Of a stretch of DNA of 64,000 nucleotides, positions 1 through 10,904 are shown piece after piece. The notes under the pieces are model-generated. The model did no database searches and was not told where the DNA came from. It saw only the letters and a list, made by a program, of their open reading frames with translations. The stretch spans positions 103,313,226 to 103,377,225 of the forward strand of contig NC_081861.1 in assembly GCF_963259705.1 (NCBI RefSeq), given 5' to 3'. The position numbers were made by a program, and so were the translations under genes. Numbering within the stretch: the stretch's first letter is position 1; each line of letters begins with the position of its first letter. Source of the DNA: Myotis daubentonii (lineage: Eukaryota > Chordata > Mammalia > Chiroptera > Vespertilionidae).

Positions 1-35
1 GAAAGAAAATTAGTAAAATGTATATGAAAATCTTC

Positions 36-783
36 CTCCTGTTAGAGTCTGGGGCATGCTGCGGAACCCAGAGTCAAGTCCCTGCCCACCCACGCATGCC
101 TCGAAATCACATGAGACCCAGACCTGACCAGTCCCACCCCCATTGAGCAAGATCCAGACCCAGCCAGCCCCAGCAGCATCAATCCCCACCAAGCAGGGGC
201 TCAGCCTCAGGTCCCCTGGCCCAGCACTGGGCAGGGGAAGCAACCTCTGGTTCCCCGTCAAGCCCCGCTGAGTGGGGGGAGTGCAACCTCAGGTCCTCCA
301 GCCCAGCGCTGGACAGAGGGCACAGCCTCAGGGCCGCCGTCAAGCCCCATTTGGCAGGGAACACAGCCTCAGGTCCCCTGGTTCAGTGCTGGGCAGGGGG
401 CGCAGCCTCAGTTCCCCCAGTGCACCCTCAGGTCCCCCAGCCTGGTTCTGGGGCACGGGGTGCAGCCTGAGGTCCCCCAGTTTGGTGCCGGGGCAGAGAA
501 CATGGCCTGAGGTCCCCTGTCAAGCCCTGCCAGGTGGGGGGCATGGCCTGAGGTCCCCCGTCAAGCCCCGCCAGGCAAGGGGTGCATCCTCAGGTCCCCT
601 GCCCCGGCCTGGCGCCACACAGCCTCAGGTCTCTGCTGATCGCTCATTACAGGAACCCTGCCTCTGCTGCAGGTGCAGCCATCTTGTGTTACGGGAACCC
701 TGTCTCCGCTGTGGACGCAGCCATCTTGTGACTGTGTGATGGAGTGAGGGTCAATTTGCATATTACCACTTTATTATATAAGA
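36..783 (-). mobile_element. Helitron (HeliBat-type, non-autonomous), 3' end not seen
   Basis: The right edge reads, on the minus strand, as the usual HeliBat 5' terminus: TC, a TATAATAAA-like stretch, then an ATATGCAAATTGAC block. The body is GC-rich and made of degenerate direct repeats of about 50-60 bp around CAGCCTCAGGTCCCC. A roughly 47-bp segment ending GCAGCCATCTTGTG occurs twice near 655-730. No CTAG plus hairpin is visible at the left, so that end is lost or diverged and the left boundary is approximate. The open frames here are by-products of GC-rich repeats. Confidence 0.65.
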
Positions 784-787
784 TAGT

Positions 788-885
788 GATGATGGCATAA
801 TATCTACCTCATAGATTAGATGAAATAATGCATATAATGTATCAAGTAAATGACCAATACATTGCAATAGAGTTATTATAAAGTT
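788..885 (+). repeat. MIR-like ancient SINE fragment
   Basis: The order CTACCTCATAG, then GATGAAATAATGCATATAATG, then a decayed AGTAAATG block matches the 3' half of the MIR consensus. It is heavily diverged, as expected for a pre-eutherian repeat. Confidence 0.5.
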
Positions 886-1490
886 CAGTTATCAATAAAG
901 GCATGATAATTAATTTAATCCAAACATTCTAAGATATTAATAAAAACGCTATGAATTTTGTAAGGCAAATATTCTTTATTTGTTTGTATTTTGACATTAT
1001 CAGAGTGATTATTAGTAATTATTGCCATTACAGCATTGTTAGGATGACAATCTGAAATATTTCATTTTGCGTTTTTCAAATATCTTGGATGCAGGGTGAC
1101 TAGTATTCTGTCTTTCTTATAATTAAATCAATAGCACTATATGGAAAAAGTTCTAAATCAATTATCTTCCTTGTTTCAGGTTAAAGACTCATTACTTGGT
1201 TCAGCAATGAAATTTGGTTGCTCATAAACCACTGGCAAAAACAGGATATAACATCACTTCCTTGGGTTTAAAACAAAAATCCCCTACAAGAGTAACTAGT
1301 ACAATCAAAGTAAATATGTGAGTTCAGACACTTAAAACTCATTAGTATTTAGCTGTTAATGAAGAAAAAACTGGTTTGGAAATGTATAGGGTAATAAATT
1401 AATCAGAGAGGCATGACATTATGAAGAGATAATCCCAATTTTTCAAACCTATCCTGTTTCTGCTACCTTGCCCTATTCAGAGTAAGATTT
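886..1490. other. AT-rich intergenic DNA, nothing recognised
   Basis: AT-rich sequence without an open frame of note, a recognisable repeat terminus or a splice-flanked block. Confidence 0.5.
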
Positions 1491-1504
1491 TACCCCCACT
1501 TTTT

Positions 1505-1720
1505 AAAAATATATTTTATTGATTTTTTTTACAGAGAGAAAGGGAGAAGGATAGAGAGTTAGAAACATCGATGAGAGAGAAACATCGATCAGCTGCCTCC
1601 TGCACACCTCCTACTGAGGATGTGCCTGCTACCAAGGTACATCCCCTTGACCGGAATTGAACCTGCGACCCTACAGTCCACAGGCTGATGCTCTATCAAC
1701 TGAGCCAAACCAGTTAGGGC
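1505..1720 (-). mobile_element. Ves SINE
   Basis: Minus-strand tRNA-derived SINE. On the plus strand it starts with the A-tail complement (AAATATATTTTATTGATTTT) and ends with the tRNA-like head (CTGAGCCAAACCAGTTAGGGC). Internal A- and B-box-like segments for RNA polymerase III are present (GGTTCAATTCCGG on the minus strand). The target duplication ACCCCCACTTTT is at 1492-1503 and 1721-1732. Confidence 0.93.
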
Positions 1721-1732
1721 ACCCCCACTTTT

Positions 1733-2410
1733 GATAGAGTGGGTAAAGTGAACAGGGAAGACAAAGCAAATCCCCACTATATACATTAAAGTTTAAAATA
1801 TGCAGGTTGGCATGCAAGCCACTGGAATAAACACATGCTACGTTATATGGGGCCTGTAACCCCACAAAATGAGTCTCCTTTTTTTACCCATTTTGACCAC
1901 ATTGCTTTGTTCACCCATTTAGTTAATCAGTAAGTCTTAAATTAGTTTATTATGGACTGTATGTGTTCTCTAAGAGCTTATTTACTATCTCATTAGGAAG
2001 GGAAGTATAACCAGAAAAAAATAGCAAACACTACAAACATTTCAAATGAGAATAATATAATCTTAGGGTCTAAGATATTAATAATTATTTGGACCTGATG
2101 GAAATTAGAAAGAGCCTTTGAAGGATAAAGTTATTATTTTAATTTTCAAAATAACATATATTTTCCCAAATCACAGATGATTTAGGTGTTCCTATTATGA
2201 TTAGTTGATCAATGCCTTGAGCATATATTAGCTGTTGTTATTGTTTTTTATCCATGCCTATCCATGAATCTAAACATATAAGCCTGATGGACAAATGAAA
2301 AATGTTACCTTTTAAGCCACAAAAGTTTATGAACTAAAATCAACTTATGCTGTAATATAACTCCAAACATAAACAGAACAAAAACCTTGACCACTATTTT
2401 CAAACCAATG
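1733..2410. other. AT-rich intergenic DNA, nothing recognised
   Basis: No coding signal or recognised repeat. It lies downstream, in minus-strand sense, of the exon-like block at 2414-2677. No AATAAA followed by an A-tract, as a retrocopy would leave, was seen. Confidence 0.4.
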
Positions 2411-2413
2411 AGC

Positions 2414-2677
2414 TTAGTTTTTATGCTTTAATCCTTGATATGGAACCCCATGAAAGCATTCTCTATAACACTCATCACCAACTGCATTTATATTAATCTC
2501 TTCCTCAAGCACAGTTGGGCACTCCACTAAAGAATCTTCAATCTTGGTAGACAGCTTAAATGCAGAAACAGTCGCTTCTTTAATTTTAAAATTAGCAATA
2601 GATGGAACACTCAGAGAGACCAGATTGCAATTTGAGAAGCTGCACGGCTTCAAACTCTGTTTCCCAGAGGTCCAAGC
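2414..2677 (-). other. Exon-like open block B, unrecognised
   Basis: On the minus strand a credible 3' splice acceptor (pyrimidines, then TAATTGCAG) ends at 2678. A reading frame is open from 2677 down to a stop at about 2414, roughly 87 codons. In that frame there is a stop just upstream of the acceptor, so the frame opens at the splice site as a terminal exon would. Composition is ordinary: it holds segments such as KEATVSAFKLSTKIEDSLVE and VLEEEININAVGDECYRECF. A second frame of the same DNA is also open at first (LDLWETEFEAVQLLKLQSGL) and is the one in phase with block A. I do not recognise the protein. It may be a decayed exon, a pseudogene piece or chance. Confidence 0.25.
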
Positions 2678-2761
2678 CTGCAATTAGAGAACTCTGAGCA
2701 GTCAACCAATTGAGCTCTCCCAGAGAAAATATAAGAATTCAGGACAAAATATGAAACCCAC

Positions 2762-2815
2762 TAAGTTCCTCATATATAAATTTTAATCTTGAAATTTCAG
2801 TTTCAAGTGCAGTAA
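2762..2815 (-). other. Exon-like open block A, unrecognised
   Basis: A pyrimidine-rich acceptor (TTTCTCTTTCAG on the minus strand) precedes 54 bases that read TALETEISRLKFIYEEL, a coiled-coil-like string. A weak GTGGGT donor follows. It lies about 85 bases upstream of block B in minus sense, far shorter than a usual mammalian intron. This could instead be one degenerate coding remnant, or chance. Confidence 0.2.
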
Positions 2816-3396
2816 CTGAAAGAGAAATTTTATGTCTGGTTACACAAGAGAAAGCAAGTAATTTTCATAATGGACTTTCTGTAACTTCCTGCAAATTGAG
2901 TTTAAGAAATACAAGAAAAATTACCCCAACAGTTACAATCACTCTGGCAAGAATTTCATTCCTTCAATGAACCATCATGAGCCAGGAAGGAATTTTCAGA
3001 AAATAAAGTCAGGGTATTTTCTCTGAGTTCCACCTCCCTTTCAAAAATTAAAACAAATAAACAAACAAAAATTCAAAATATACCCAGAAAATAAGTATGT
3101 ACATTAACTCTACTTTTTTCTGAGTGAAAAAAAAAGCCTGGTATTTGAGGCATGTTACTTTCCCAGTCACTACAAACCTGATTTCAGAAGGCTACACTTG
3201 TAGCTTTGCTTTGGTCAATGCTCCAGGAAACCACGCAAAAATATGGTTTCTCTTTCTCCCAATATTCAGAGTTTATCCCTTCTTTCCTGTTCCCATTAAG
3301 CTACTATTTCCCCCCTGTTCAGACTTGAGCTCCACACTCTTCCCTAAGATGCTAAGCACCAAGAACATCTTACTCATCAAAGGGAATTGTCATTTC

Positions 3397-3397
<1 letters not shown>
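2816..3397. other. Intergenic DNA, nothing recognised
   Basis: AT-rich, with no repeat terminus identified. The 128-codon open frame at 3124-3510 runs into the CA microsatellite and has no coding support. Confidence 0.4.

Positions 3398-3446
<49 letters not shown>
3398..3446. repeat. (AC)n microsatellite
   Basis: Uninterrupted AC dinucleotides, about 24 units. Confidence 0.99.
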
Positions 3447-3449
<3 letters not shown>

Positions 3450-3535
3450 ACAGAGACACAAATTCTATTTAACATTTATTGTATATAAGGTCTCGCTTAG
3501 TTTGTACTGAGATGAAGGCTTTAAATAAAGGCATG

Positions 3536-3822
3536 AAGTGGGGGTGGAGGGATTTAGCAAAAAAAAAAAAAGAGAGAGAAAAGGAGAAAAAAACCTCATG
3601 GAAATGATCAATACTGTGGTAATTGCTGGGAGGAGGAGAGTTAGATGGAGGTGGAAAAGGATATAGGGGAAATAAATGGTGATGGACAGAGACTTTACTT
3701 GGGGTGGGCAACACAATATAGTGTACAGATGATGTGCTATAGAATCATACATCTGAAACCTATATAATTTTATTAACCAATCTCACCCAAGTCAACTCAA
3801 TAAAAAGGAAAAAAAAAACACA
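3536..3822 (+). mobile_element. L1 3' end fragment
   Basis: Purine-rich G tract, then a block with GGTGATGGACAGAGACTT, then ACATCTGAAACCTATATAAT and ATTAACCAATCTCACC, ending in an A-tail. This is the usual LINE-1 3' UTR end in this lineage. The 5' side is truncated as in most L1 inserts, and its left boundary is approximate. Confidence 0.75.
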
Positions 3823-4301
3823 AAAGCACAGTTGTGCATGTTTGTGTATATATGCAGGTACACATGGGCACATGCACCACACAGTCTTACTTGGAGATAT
3901 TTCAAGTACTTAAGGCAAGTAGAATAGATACTTGCTCTGGTACCTTTTGGTGACTATCGCCACACACCTTGGTTGTTCTACAATAGGGCTACATTGGAAA
4001 GATTGAAATCTAAAATTTGTGTTTCTGAGAATTATTTTTTTTCCTCTCATCATTCACTATGAGTATGTTTTGAAATAACAAATACCTAAGCCGTTTGTAC
4101 TAATAAATTGGATGTCTTCTCCAATTAAAAGGATTCCTCTCTTCATCATCCCAATTACTAATGATTTGAGATGGCCAGAGTTATTTGTTGTAGCCTACAT
4201 ATACAGTATTTGTCAAGAAAATATCTTTAAATGTTTTAACAACAATAGTGACACTCCATTTTATCATCATTTACAATAATGTTGAAAGCATTTATTATAC
4301 A
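3823..4301. other. Intergenic DNA, nothing recognised
   Basis: Mixed-composition sequence with no gene or repeat terminus recognised. Confidence 0.4.
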
Positions 4302-4763
4302 CTAGAGGCCCGATGCATGGATTTGTGCACTGGTGGGGTCCTCAGCCTGGCCTGCAGGGATCAGAGGACTTCTGTGCTGCCACAGCCCAGCCTTTCCCAC
4401 CAGCTCTTCAATCCCACACAGCACGAAGTAGTCTGCAAAACGGCAGGCAGCTGGGGAGGAGCATGAGCCAGGGTTGAGTGCTGCTCTCACTCATCCTGGT
4501 CCCGCAGTGCCTGCCACTGCCACTGCTTGGGTGTGCAAGGGGAGTGTCCCTGGGAGAGGCTTGTGCCTCTGCAACTGAGCTAGCCAGCCATCAGCCCAGA
4601 ATCTGGCGCCCATCTGTCAGCTGAGCGGCACTCCCATTGGGGGAGAGCACTGACCACCAGGGGGCAACTCCTGCGTTGAGCGTCTGCCTCCTGTTGGTCA
4701 GTGTGTATCATACTGCACACTGACCAATCATCTGGTCATCGGTCATCCTGCCGCATATATATA
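4302..4763 (-). mobile_element. Helitron (HeliBat-type), 5' end modified
   Basis: The 3' terminus is exact on the minus strand: a hairpin GTGCACAAATCCATGCAT, then GGGCCTCTAG followed by T in flanking DNA. The body carries the CCACCAGGGGGC and TGACCAATCA blocks shared with the copies at 12997-13463 and 49639-49869. The expected TC 5' terminus is missing and is replaced by a short AT run that abuts the next Helitron. Confidence 0.85.
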
Positions 4764-5425
4764 TCTTATCTAATAAAAGAGAAACATGGTAATTAGCGTA
4801 GGACCGCTACCCTTCCCATTGGCTAATCAGGGCGATATGCAAATTAACTGCCAGCCAAGATGGCAGTTAACCGCCAACAAAGATGGCGGCTAATTTGCAT
4901 ATCCTGCAATGATGGGAGGCGAAAGGGGAAGAATGGAAAAATGGTGATCGGAAACCCAGGCGGCAGGCAAGAGATGGGGGCGGGCAAAGGCGGCCATTAG
5001 AAAGCTGGGCTGGCCTGTGGCCTCATGATCCCCATGGGGATTGGGGTGAGCGGGAGCCCGGGCACAGGCCCCGTGATCCCCGCAGCAATTGGGGCAGCCA
5101 GAGCCCGGGTGCAGGCCGTGTGATCCCCGCAGTGATGGGGGCGACCGGGAGCCTGGGCACAGGCCGGCTGCGGGAGCCTGGCGTGATCCCGGTAGCAATT
5201 GGGGTGAGCGGGAGCCCTGCCGCAGGCTGGCTGTGTGATCCCCGGGGCGATCGGGAGCCTGGGCACAGGCCCCGTGATCCCCACAGCGGAAGCCCAGGCG
5301 CTGGCTGGCCATGTGATCCCTGAGGCAATCAGGGCCAGCAGAGCCCAGGCACAGGCTGGCCATGTGATCCCCACAGCAATCAGGGCGAACGGGAGCCCGG
5401 GCACCCCAGCACCTGACATGCAAAG
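4764..5425 (+). mobile_element. Helitron with GC-rich minisatellite body, 3' end lost
   Basis: Begins at A|TC with TCTTATCTAATAAAAGAG and continues through a 5' block (GGTAATTAGCGTA, CAGGGCGATATGCAAATTAACTGCC) that is the counterpart of the 5' end of the element at 34880-36062. The body holds about seven degenerate copies of a roughly 50-60-bp unit (GTGATCCCCGCAGCAATTGGGG plus GAGCGGGAGCCCGGGCACAGG). No hairpin plus CTAG follows, so the right boundary is approximate. Open frames here, up to 177 codons, are minisatellite artefacts. Confidence 0.75.
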
Positions 5426-6267
5426 GTCAGGGATGAAATGACTTTTCCCAACCACATCTGCAAATATCCTGGGGAAAGCATCACTGAAGAGTTCACAACT
5501 CTCTTACTTGGCAAGGAAGAACAAAGTTGGCAATGGAAACAATCCCTTACATCAAACTTAAGGTCCGTCTGGGTAAAAAAGAATATTTCCAACCTAAAGT
5601 AGGGAGCAGGCAAAAATAATATGTTCTCATGACTTCCACTGAAGATTTAGCATATGACAGAGTCAAAATGAACATACAAATTAAAACAGACAGTGGACAT
5701 TCAGATGACCCGAATCAACTGTCACTGTTTGTGCCAATAGCAGCAATGCTTATGTGATAATATAGTTTAACAAACATACAAAACAAGTCGCATGATAAGA
5801 GAGGTTCAGCTTCTAAAGTAAATTGAATATGTTCTTTAAAAATTCTCATGTCCTCCCCTCTGACTATAATTCTTAATTTTCCAATCAGAAAATTGCCCCA
5901 GGTGATCCAGTAACATGTAGAACTCCAGTAACCTAACTTATTTAAAAAGCAAACATCCAAACCATTTTTAAAATATTTAAATTGATATTTTAGGGTTAAA
6001 ATTATAGAAGATATTTAGATCCAAATATATTTTCTGAATAGAAAATATTTCAGTTTTTGATTTTAAAAAAATAAACATAAAAAATATATAAGTGACACAT
6101 TTTCCCAAGGAACTCTGAATTAATACCTTTCCCTCTAACTTTCTTCAAATTAAGAGAACCTATGGAGTTCCCTATACTGCACAAGTTTTAATGAAAGAAA
6201 ATAAGACTTTCTAAGAGCTTCAAATACATGTTTTCTTATTTACAAACATATATACTCTTCTCTCTCT
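5426..6267. other. Intergenic DNA, nothing recognised
   Basis: No convincing gene. Moderate open frames at 5380-5613 and 5715-5960 lack splice context and motif support. Confidence 0.4.
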
Positions 6268-6479
6268 TTAAAATATATTCTTACTAATTCAGAGAGGAAG
6301 GGAGAGGGAGAGAGATAGAAACATCAATGATGAGAGAGAATCATTGATTGGCTGCCTCCTACACGCCCCTGTACTAGGTATCAAGCCCACAACCTGGGCA
6401 TGTGGCCTGACCTGGAATCAAACTGTGACTTCAGGTTCATAGGTCAATGCTAAAACACTGAGTCACACCCGCTGGGCTT
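6268..6479 (-). mobile_element. Ves SINE, diverged
   Basis: Minus-strand Ves SINE: A-rich tail complement, GAGAGAGATAGAAACATCAATG and GATTGGCTGCCTCCT in the tRNA-unrelated part, then a decayed tRNA head. It is more diverged than the copies at 1505 and 7862, so probably older. Confidence 0.85.
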
Positions 6480-7190
6480 AATTCTTATTTATAAATTAAT
6501 TCCAAGGACATATATAGCTTGAAAATCTTTGGAAGCAATTTCAAAAAAAACTAGCTTTTAAGTAACAAGAAAAAAGTTATAGAAGAAAGTTTAAATTAAA
6601 AGAAAAAAATTGTTTTAATTTATTGGAGAGTGGTAACATCCTCCATGAAAATGTGTACCTTGATTGTGGATGGCTGGGTGGCCTTATCACACCTTAGAAA
6701 TTCAAATGCTTTTTACAGTGACAAGAAAGGGAGAGTTTCATCTCATTTCTCTCCCAGGGTAGATGTCTGTCAACAGAAGGTGGACATCAATAAAAGGAGG
6801 GGCTTGCACAATCAATCCAGAAAGTCAGCAATCTATGAATAACCCAGAACTGAGTATTTATCTCCTCGGCCACACACCCTCCCTCCCAGCCAGTGAGCAA
6901 GATAATTACTCTCAAGTCAAGCTAAGTGTCCCCCAGTCACAGAGGTCCAATGCTGACATACAAAGCATACAAATAATTCTCACTCTGGCATAAAAGTGAC
7001 AAGTTTCTTGGAAGAAAAGCAGATACTGCAAATTTCTCAAAGTCTTCCTGAAACACTTTTTAAAGTAATTTTTACTTCTTTAGAAAAAATGCATACATGG
7101 CAAACCATCTGTAATAAAAGGCCCATTCTATAAAATTTTACCTAGTCCTACTCATACCTGCAATTATAATCATATTTACAGACAAATGTA
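6480..7190. other. Intergenic DNA, nothing recognised
   Basis: AT-rich to 6620, then mixed composition. Open frames at 6630-6842 and 6763-6993 overlap each other in different frames and have no supporting motif. Confidence 0.4.
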
Positions 7191-7818
7191 TCTATACTAA
7201 TAAAAGAGTAATATGCTAATTAGACTGGGAAACCTTCCAGGAGACCTTCCAGATGTTCTTCTGGACAAAGCCATGGTGGCAGGGCCAAGGTAGAGGCGGT
7301 TAGAGGTCAAGAGGGGAGGGCAGTTGTGGGTGATCAGGCTGGTGGGGGGTGGGGCCATTGGGGGTAAGCAGGCCATCAGTGGGGGTCAGTTGGAGGTGAT
7401 CAGGATAGCAGGGGGGCAGTTTGGAGTGAGCAGGCCAGCAGGGTGATGGCTGGGGATGAGCAGGCCAGTGGGGAAGGAAAGTAGGGGCGAGCAGGCCAGC
7501 ACGGGGGGGCAGTTGGGGGTGATCAGGCTGGCGGGGGGGCATTTGGGGGCAAGCAGGCCGGCAGCAGGGGGGCAGTTGGGTGAAAGCAGGCTGGCAGGCA
7601 GAGTGGTTAGAGGCAATCAGGCAGGCAGGCAGGCAGGCAGGTAAGTGGCTAGGAGCCAACAGTCCTGGATTACGAGAGGGATGCCTGACTGCTGATTTAG
7701 GCCCGATCCCTGTAAACTGGCAGGACATTTTTCGAGGGGTCCCAAATTGGAGAGGGTGCAAGCCAGGCTGAGGAACACACCCTCCCCTGTGCACAAATTT
7801 CGTGCACCAGGCCACTAG
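7191..7818 (+). mobile_element. Complete non-autonomous Helitron
   Basis: Both termini are present and sit at an A|T target. The 5' end reads TCTATACTAATAAAAGAG. The 3' end has the hairpin GTGCACAAATTTCGTGCAC followed by CAGGCCACTAG and flanking T. There is no target duplication, as expected for rolling-circle transposition. The body holds about seven GC-rich tandem units (GGGCAGTTGGGGGTGATCAGG-like). The same family, inverted, occupies 28271-29117. Confidence 0.93.
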
Positions 7819-7840
7819 TATATATATATATATATATATA
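7819..7840. repeat. (TA)n simple repeat
   Basis: TA dinucleotides directly at the Helitron 3' junction. Confidence 0.95.
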
Positions 7841-7861
7841 GTACAGTACTGAATACTTTTA

Positions 7862-8081
7862 TTTTTATTTAAATATATTTTATTGATTTTTTTACAGAGA
7901 GGAAGGGAGAGAGAGCTAGAGAGTTAGAAACATCGATGGGAGAGAAGCATTGATCAGCCGCCTCCTGCACATCTCCTACTGCGGATGTGCCCACAAGGTA
8001 CATGCCCTTGACCGGAATCGAACCTGGGACCCTTCAGTCCGCAGGCTGACACTCTATCCACTGAGCCAAACCAGTTTCGGC
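7862..8081 (-). mobile_element. Ves SINE
   Basis: Well-preserved minus-strand Ves SINE with clear tRNA-like head and A-tail. The 13-bp target duplication CTGAATACTTTTA is at 7849-7861 and 8082-8094. Confidence 0.95.
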
Positions 8082-8094
8082 CTGAATACTTTTA

Positions 8095-9768
8095 AATTTG
8101 CATTCACATCATTAGCTAAGGTGAGGAGACACGTAACTACGGAGTGAGAGTGGAACAGGTATTATTATCTCCATTTGACAAATGAGAAAAACATTTTTTC
8201 TCCAGAAAAACCTCACTTATATTTTCAGTTCCAGAAATTAAATGTGTTATGTCTGAGACTATTACATGTAGTTCAGTAGCTTAGCCCTTTACATAGGAAC
8301 ATAAATACTTATATTAGTATTAACTATATGTATTGTCTATAGTTTCTGCCATTATTCAATAAGCAAGACCCTAAACCCACATGTTTTGCTTTAAAGGAAT
8401 GCATGCTACACAGTTGAAGGAAGGAGGTGGTTCTGATCTAGAGGTATATGTGAGGTTTTCAGATTCTAAAAAGTGTAAAACCTGAAGTGGAAAGGAAGGC
8501 CCTATGAGGACTTGCAAGAATGGAAAAAGAAAGCAGCTTACAGCTGTGGGGGGAATGTAGGGTTATGCATCAAGTTTGGTATTTCACAGTTCTGGGGCCA
8601 AATTTGCAGAGACTGTGGCTTGAATCGAGTGATGGGACTGGAGCATGGTAAATGTATGCCTTGGGCTCTATGTGCTGCTGGAAAAAATTGCTCTAAGTGG
8701 AAGCCCTACCAAACCAAACCCACCCAGAGGACACAGATGAAAAAAGCCTCAAAGATTTAGTACATTTCAGAAAGTTGTGGAGTTGAGAGTGGCCTCAGAA
8801 ATCATGTAATCTAACACCTTCTTTTTATAGATGCATAAACAGGCCTGGGTGGATGGAGGTAGGGGATAACTAGGTTACACACTTAGGGGGAGAGCTAGCA
8901 TAAGAGCTCAGCATAGCACTCCTTGCCTGTAGTTCTTTCTACTCACCCTACTTCAAAGACAGCTATAGCCTGGTAGCAAGAAAACAGCAGTCTGAGCAGA
9001 GGCACCCTGAATGTAAAGGGAGCCTCCATTCAAAGAGCCTACTGTCTGATTTCAGTTTTGTAGATTATCTACAAAATATGTTTTCCTACTTTTCAGTTGC
9101 CTGTAGAAACTAAAAAGTAATTATCTAGGTGTGCTTGTGTGCATAAAGAGTACAGATATCTAGAAGACGAGAACTTTCCATAGCAAGGGAAACAGCAGTA
9201 CAAGGCTGTGGGATAACAGAAGAGTTACAGATCATGCTTGGAATTTCACAGCATTGGGTCCAAATTTGCAATAGCTGTATCTTATACTGGGAACAGTGAA
9301 CAGAGCATGAGAAATATGTTCATCATGTGTAGCTGGAGCACCAAGGAGGAGAGGGCTATGAAATTGTTATGGGGGAACATCTTCCAAAAGTCCTTTTCAG
9401 TGTTTGATATTTTACCAGTCTCAAATAATTAAAATGTGCATTTTCTTGTAAACTGACTAAAGTCAGGAAGTGTTATATTGAAATATAAAAATCAACAATC
9501 AAGAGTAATTCAAACTGCATAAAGGGAAACCTGGGTGCAAGTACCTCCCCACATCCTTTTAGCATTTCAGTGAATCTTCTCTTACATCACTCTACTCACA
9601 GCCTACTGTAAATCCTCATTTTGCCTTTTCACTAGTCAAATTTCCTTCTTCTGCCCTCCATCTATTCAGCCCTTTTCTAAAACACCTAGAATTCCTAGGT
9701 ACTTCTCAGATTCTAGCTCCCAGCTCTCAAATTGGAATTCTCATACTCTTGGGAGCAGCTGGTTATAA
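8095..9768. other. Intergenic DNA with two diverged related segments
   Basis: No gene recognised. Two segments near 8500-8680 and 9185-9340 appear to be diverged copies of one sequence; both contain TTTCACAG followed by CCAAATTTGCA at matching spacing. A MIR-like block lies between them. Confidence 0.4.
8785..8910 (-). repeat. MIR-like ancient repeat fragment
   Basis: GGCCTCAGAAATCATGTAATC, then TTTTATAGATGCATAAACAGG, then TAACTAGGTTACACA. This resembles the minus strand of the MIR central region. Strongly diverged. Confidence 0.4.
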
Positions 9769-9966
9769 TCTAATATAATAATAGAGGAATATGAAAATTA
9801 GCCAGGGCGCTGTAATGTCATGACTGATGTATAAGCAGCAGAGAGCTACAGGAGGGCTGGGCAGTGAGCTCTGAGTGGCAGAGAGCTACCAGCAGCAGTG
9901 GGCAGGGTGGCCAGCTGAGGCAAGCGGCAGCGAGCTACTCACGCATGGATTCGTGTGCAGGGCTAC
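9769..9966 (+). mobile_element. Short decayed Helitron
   Basis: Starts A|TCTAATATAATAATAGAG and ends with a decayed HeliBat 3' hairpin (CACGCATGGATTCGTGTGCA) and GGGCTAC in place of the usual GGCCTCTAG. About 200 bp with a short GC-rich body. Confidence 0.65.
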
Positions 9967-10139
9967 AATTAATTTATAACAAGATTTGGATCATTGTTCA
10001 GTAAACTACACCCCCATATCCATCACTGTCTTACATCTTAAGTTAGGGTTTTCAACTCAAAGGAATGTCTCTTTGAGGAGTTGGCAAACTTTTTTTTTTT
10101 CTGGAAAGGGCAAGATAGTAAATACTTAAGACCTGTAAG

Positions 10140-10745
10140 AATTTTTATGAGTTTATTTGAGCCAAACTAAGGACAATTGCCTGGAAGCAAAATTTGAACA
10201 AATTGAGAAAATGCTCCAGAGAATGGCAGTTTTGCACCTTATTTTACAGTATACGTTACAATTAAAGGAGGAGGTATAAGAGGGTTACATAAAATTCATT
10301 GGTGATAGATTAGGAAGGTGAGAAAAAGCAAAGCTGGGAAATCTCTGGGATTGGATAAAAAGTAAAAACAAATAGACACATACTTCTTTACACAGGTGGG
10401 TACAGGATAGTAAAAAGTCAACAATTAACGTGATAACAGTAACATAAGGGGATTTGTGATCTCCTGCTCTAGTGTAGGATTATGCCCTGAAGGGCCTGGA
10501 AAAAGGAAATTACCCTGACATTCCAAAGGTATGTTATTATACATGCAAAATGACAATAGACAGATTCAATTAAGATAAAGATTGACCACTGTCAAGGAAG
10601 ATACAAGTTCAGGATATGACTACCTGCCATGACCTGCTTTTAGTATGAAAGTTTTAATTTCAGACTATTCTATGTGGTTGCTTTAGGTCTCTGAGTTTGT
10701 AAGGCCTCCCCTGAGATTATCAGGTTTTGTAGGTGGCCCCTTTTC
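10140..10745. repeat. Interspersed-repeat-like block, unclassified (possibly LTR-derived)
   Basis: The segment beginning GAGTTTATTTGAGCCAAAC and running to about 10745 has the look of an old LTR or LTR-retrotransposon piece, but I cannot place it in a family. No terminal TG/CA pair or target duplication was found. Confidence 0.25.
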
Positions 10746-10904
10746 ATCCAAAAGTCTTCGTAGTACATATGATCTCTGTTGTAAATACTCAAATCTGACT
10801 TTGAGTGCAAAAGTAGGCACAGGCATACATACATTAATGAATGAACTCATACATGAATAAGCATAGCTGTATTACAGTAAAACTTTAGCTATAAAAACAT
10901 GCTG

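Noticed and set aside
4890..5455. Overlapping long open frames on both strands
   Set aside because: They fall in the GC-rich minisatellite of a Helitron, recur in several frames and have repetitive Gly/Pro/Ala-rich translations.
7300..7815. 171-codon Pro/Leu-rich open frame
   Set aside because: Antisense to the Helitron minisatellite. Repetitive translation without homology cues.
8512..8760. 82-codon Cys-rich open frame
   Set aside because: The cysteines have no regular spacing, and the similar segment at 9238-9432 does not keep the frame.
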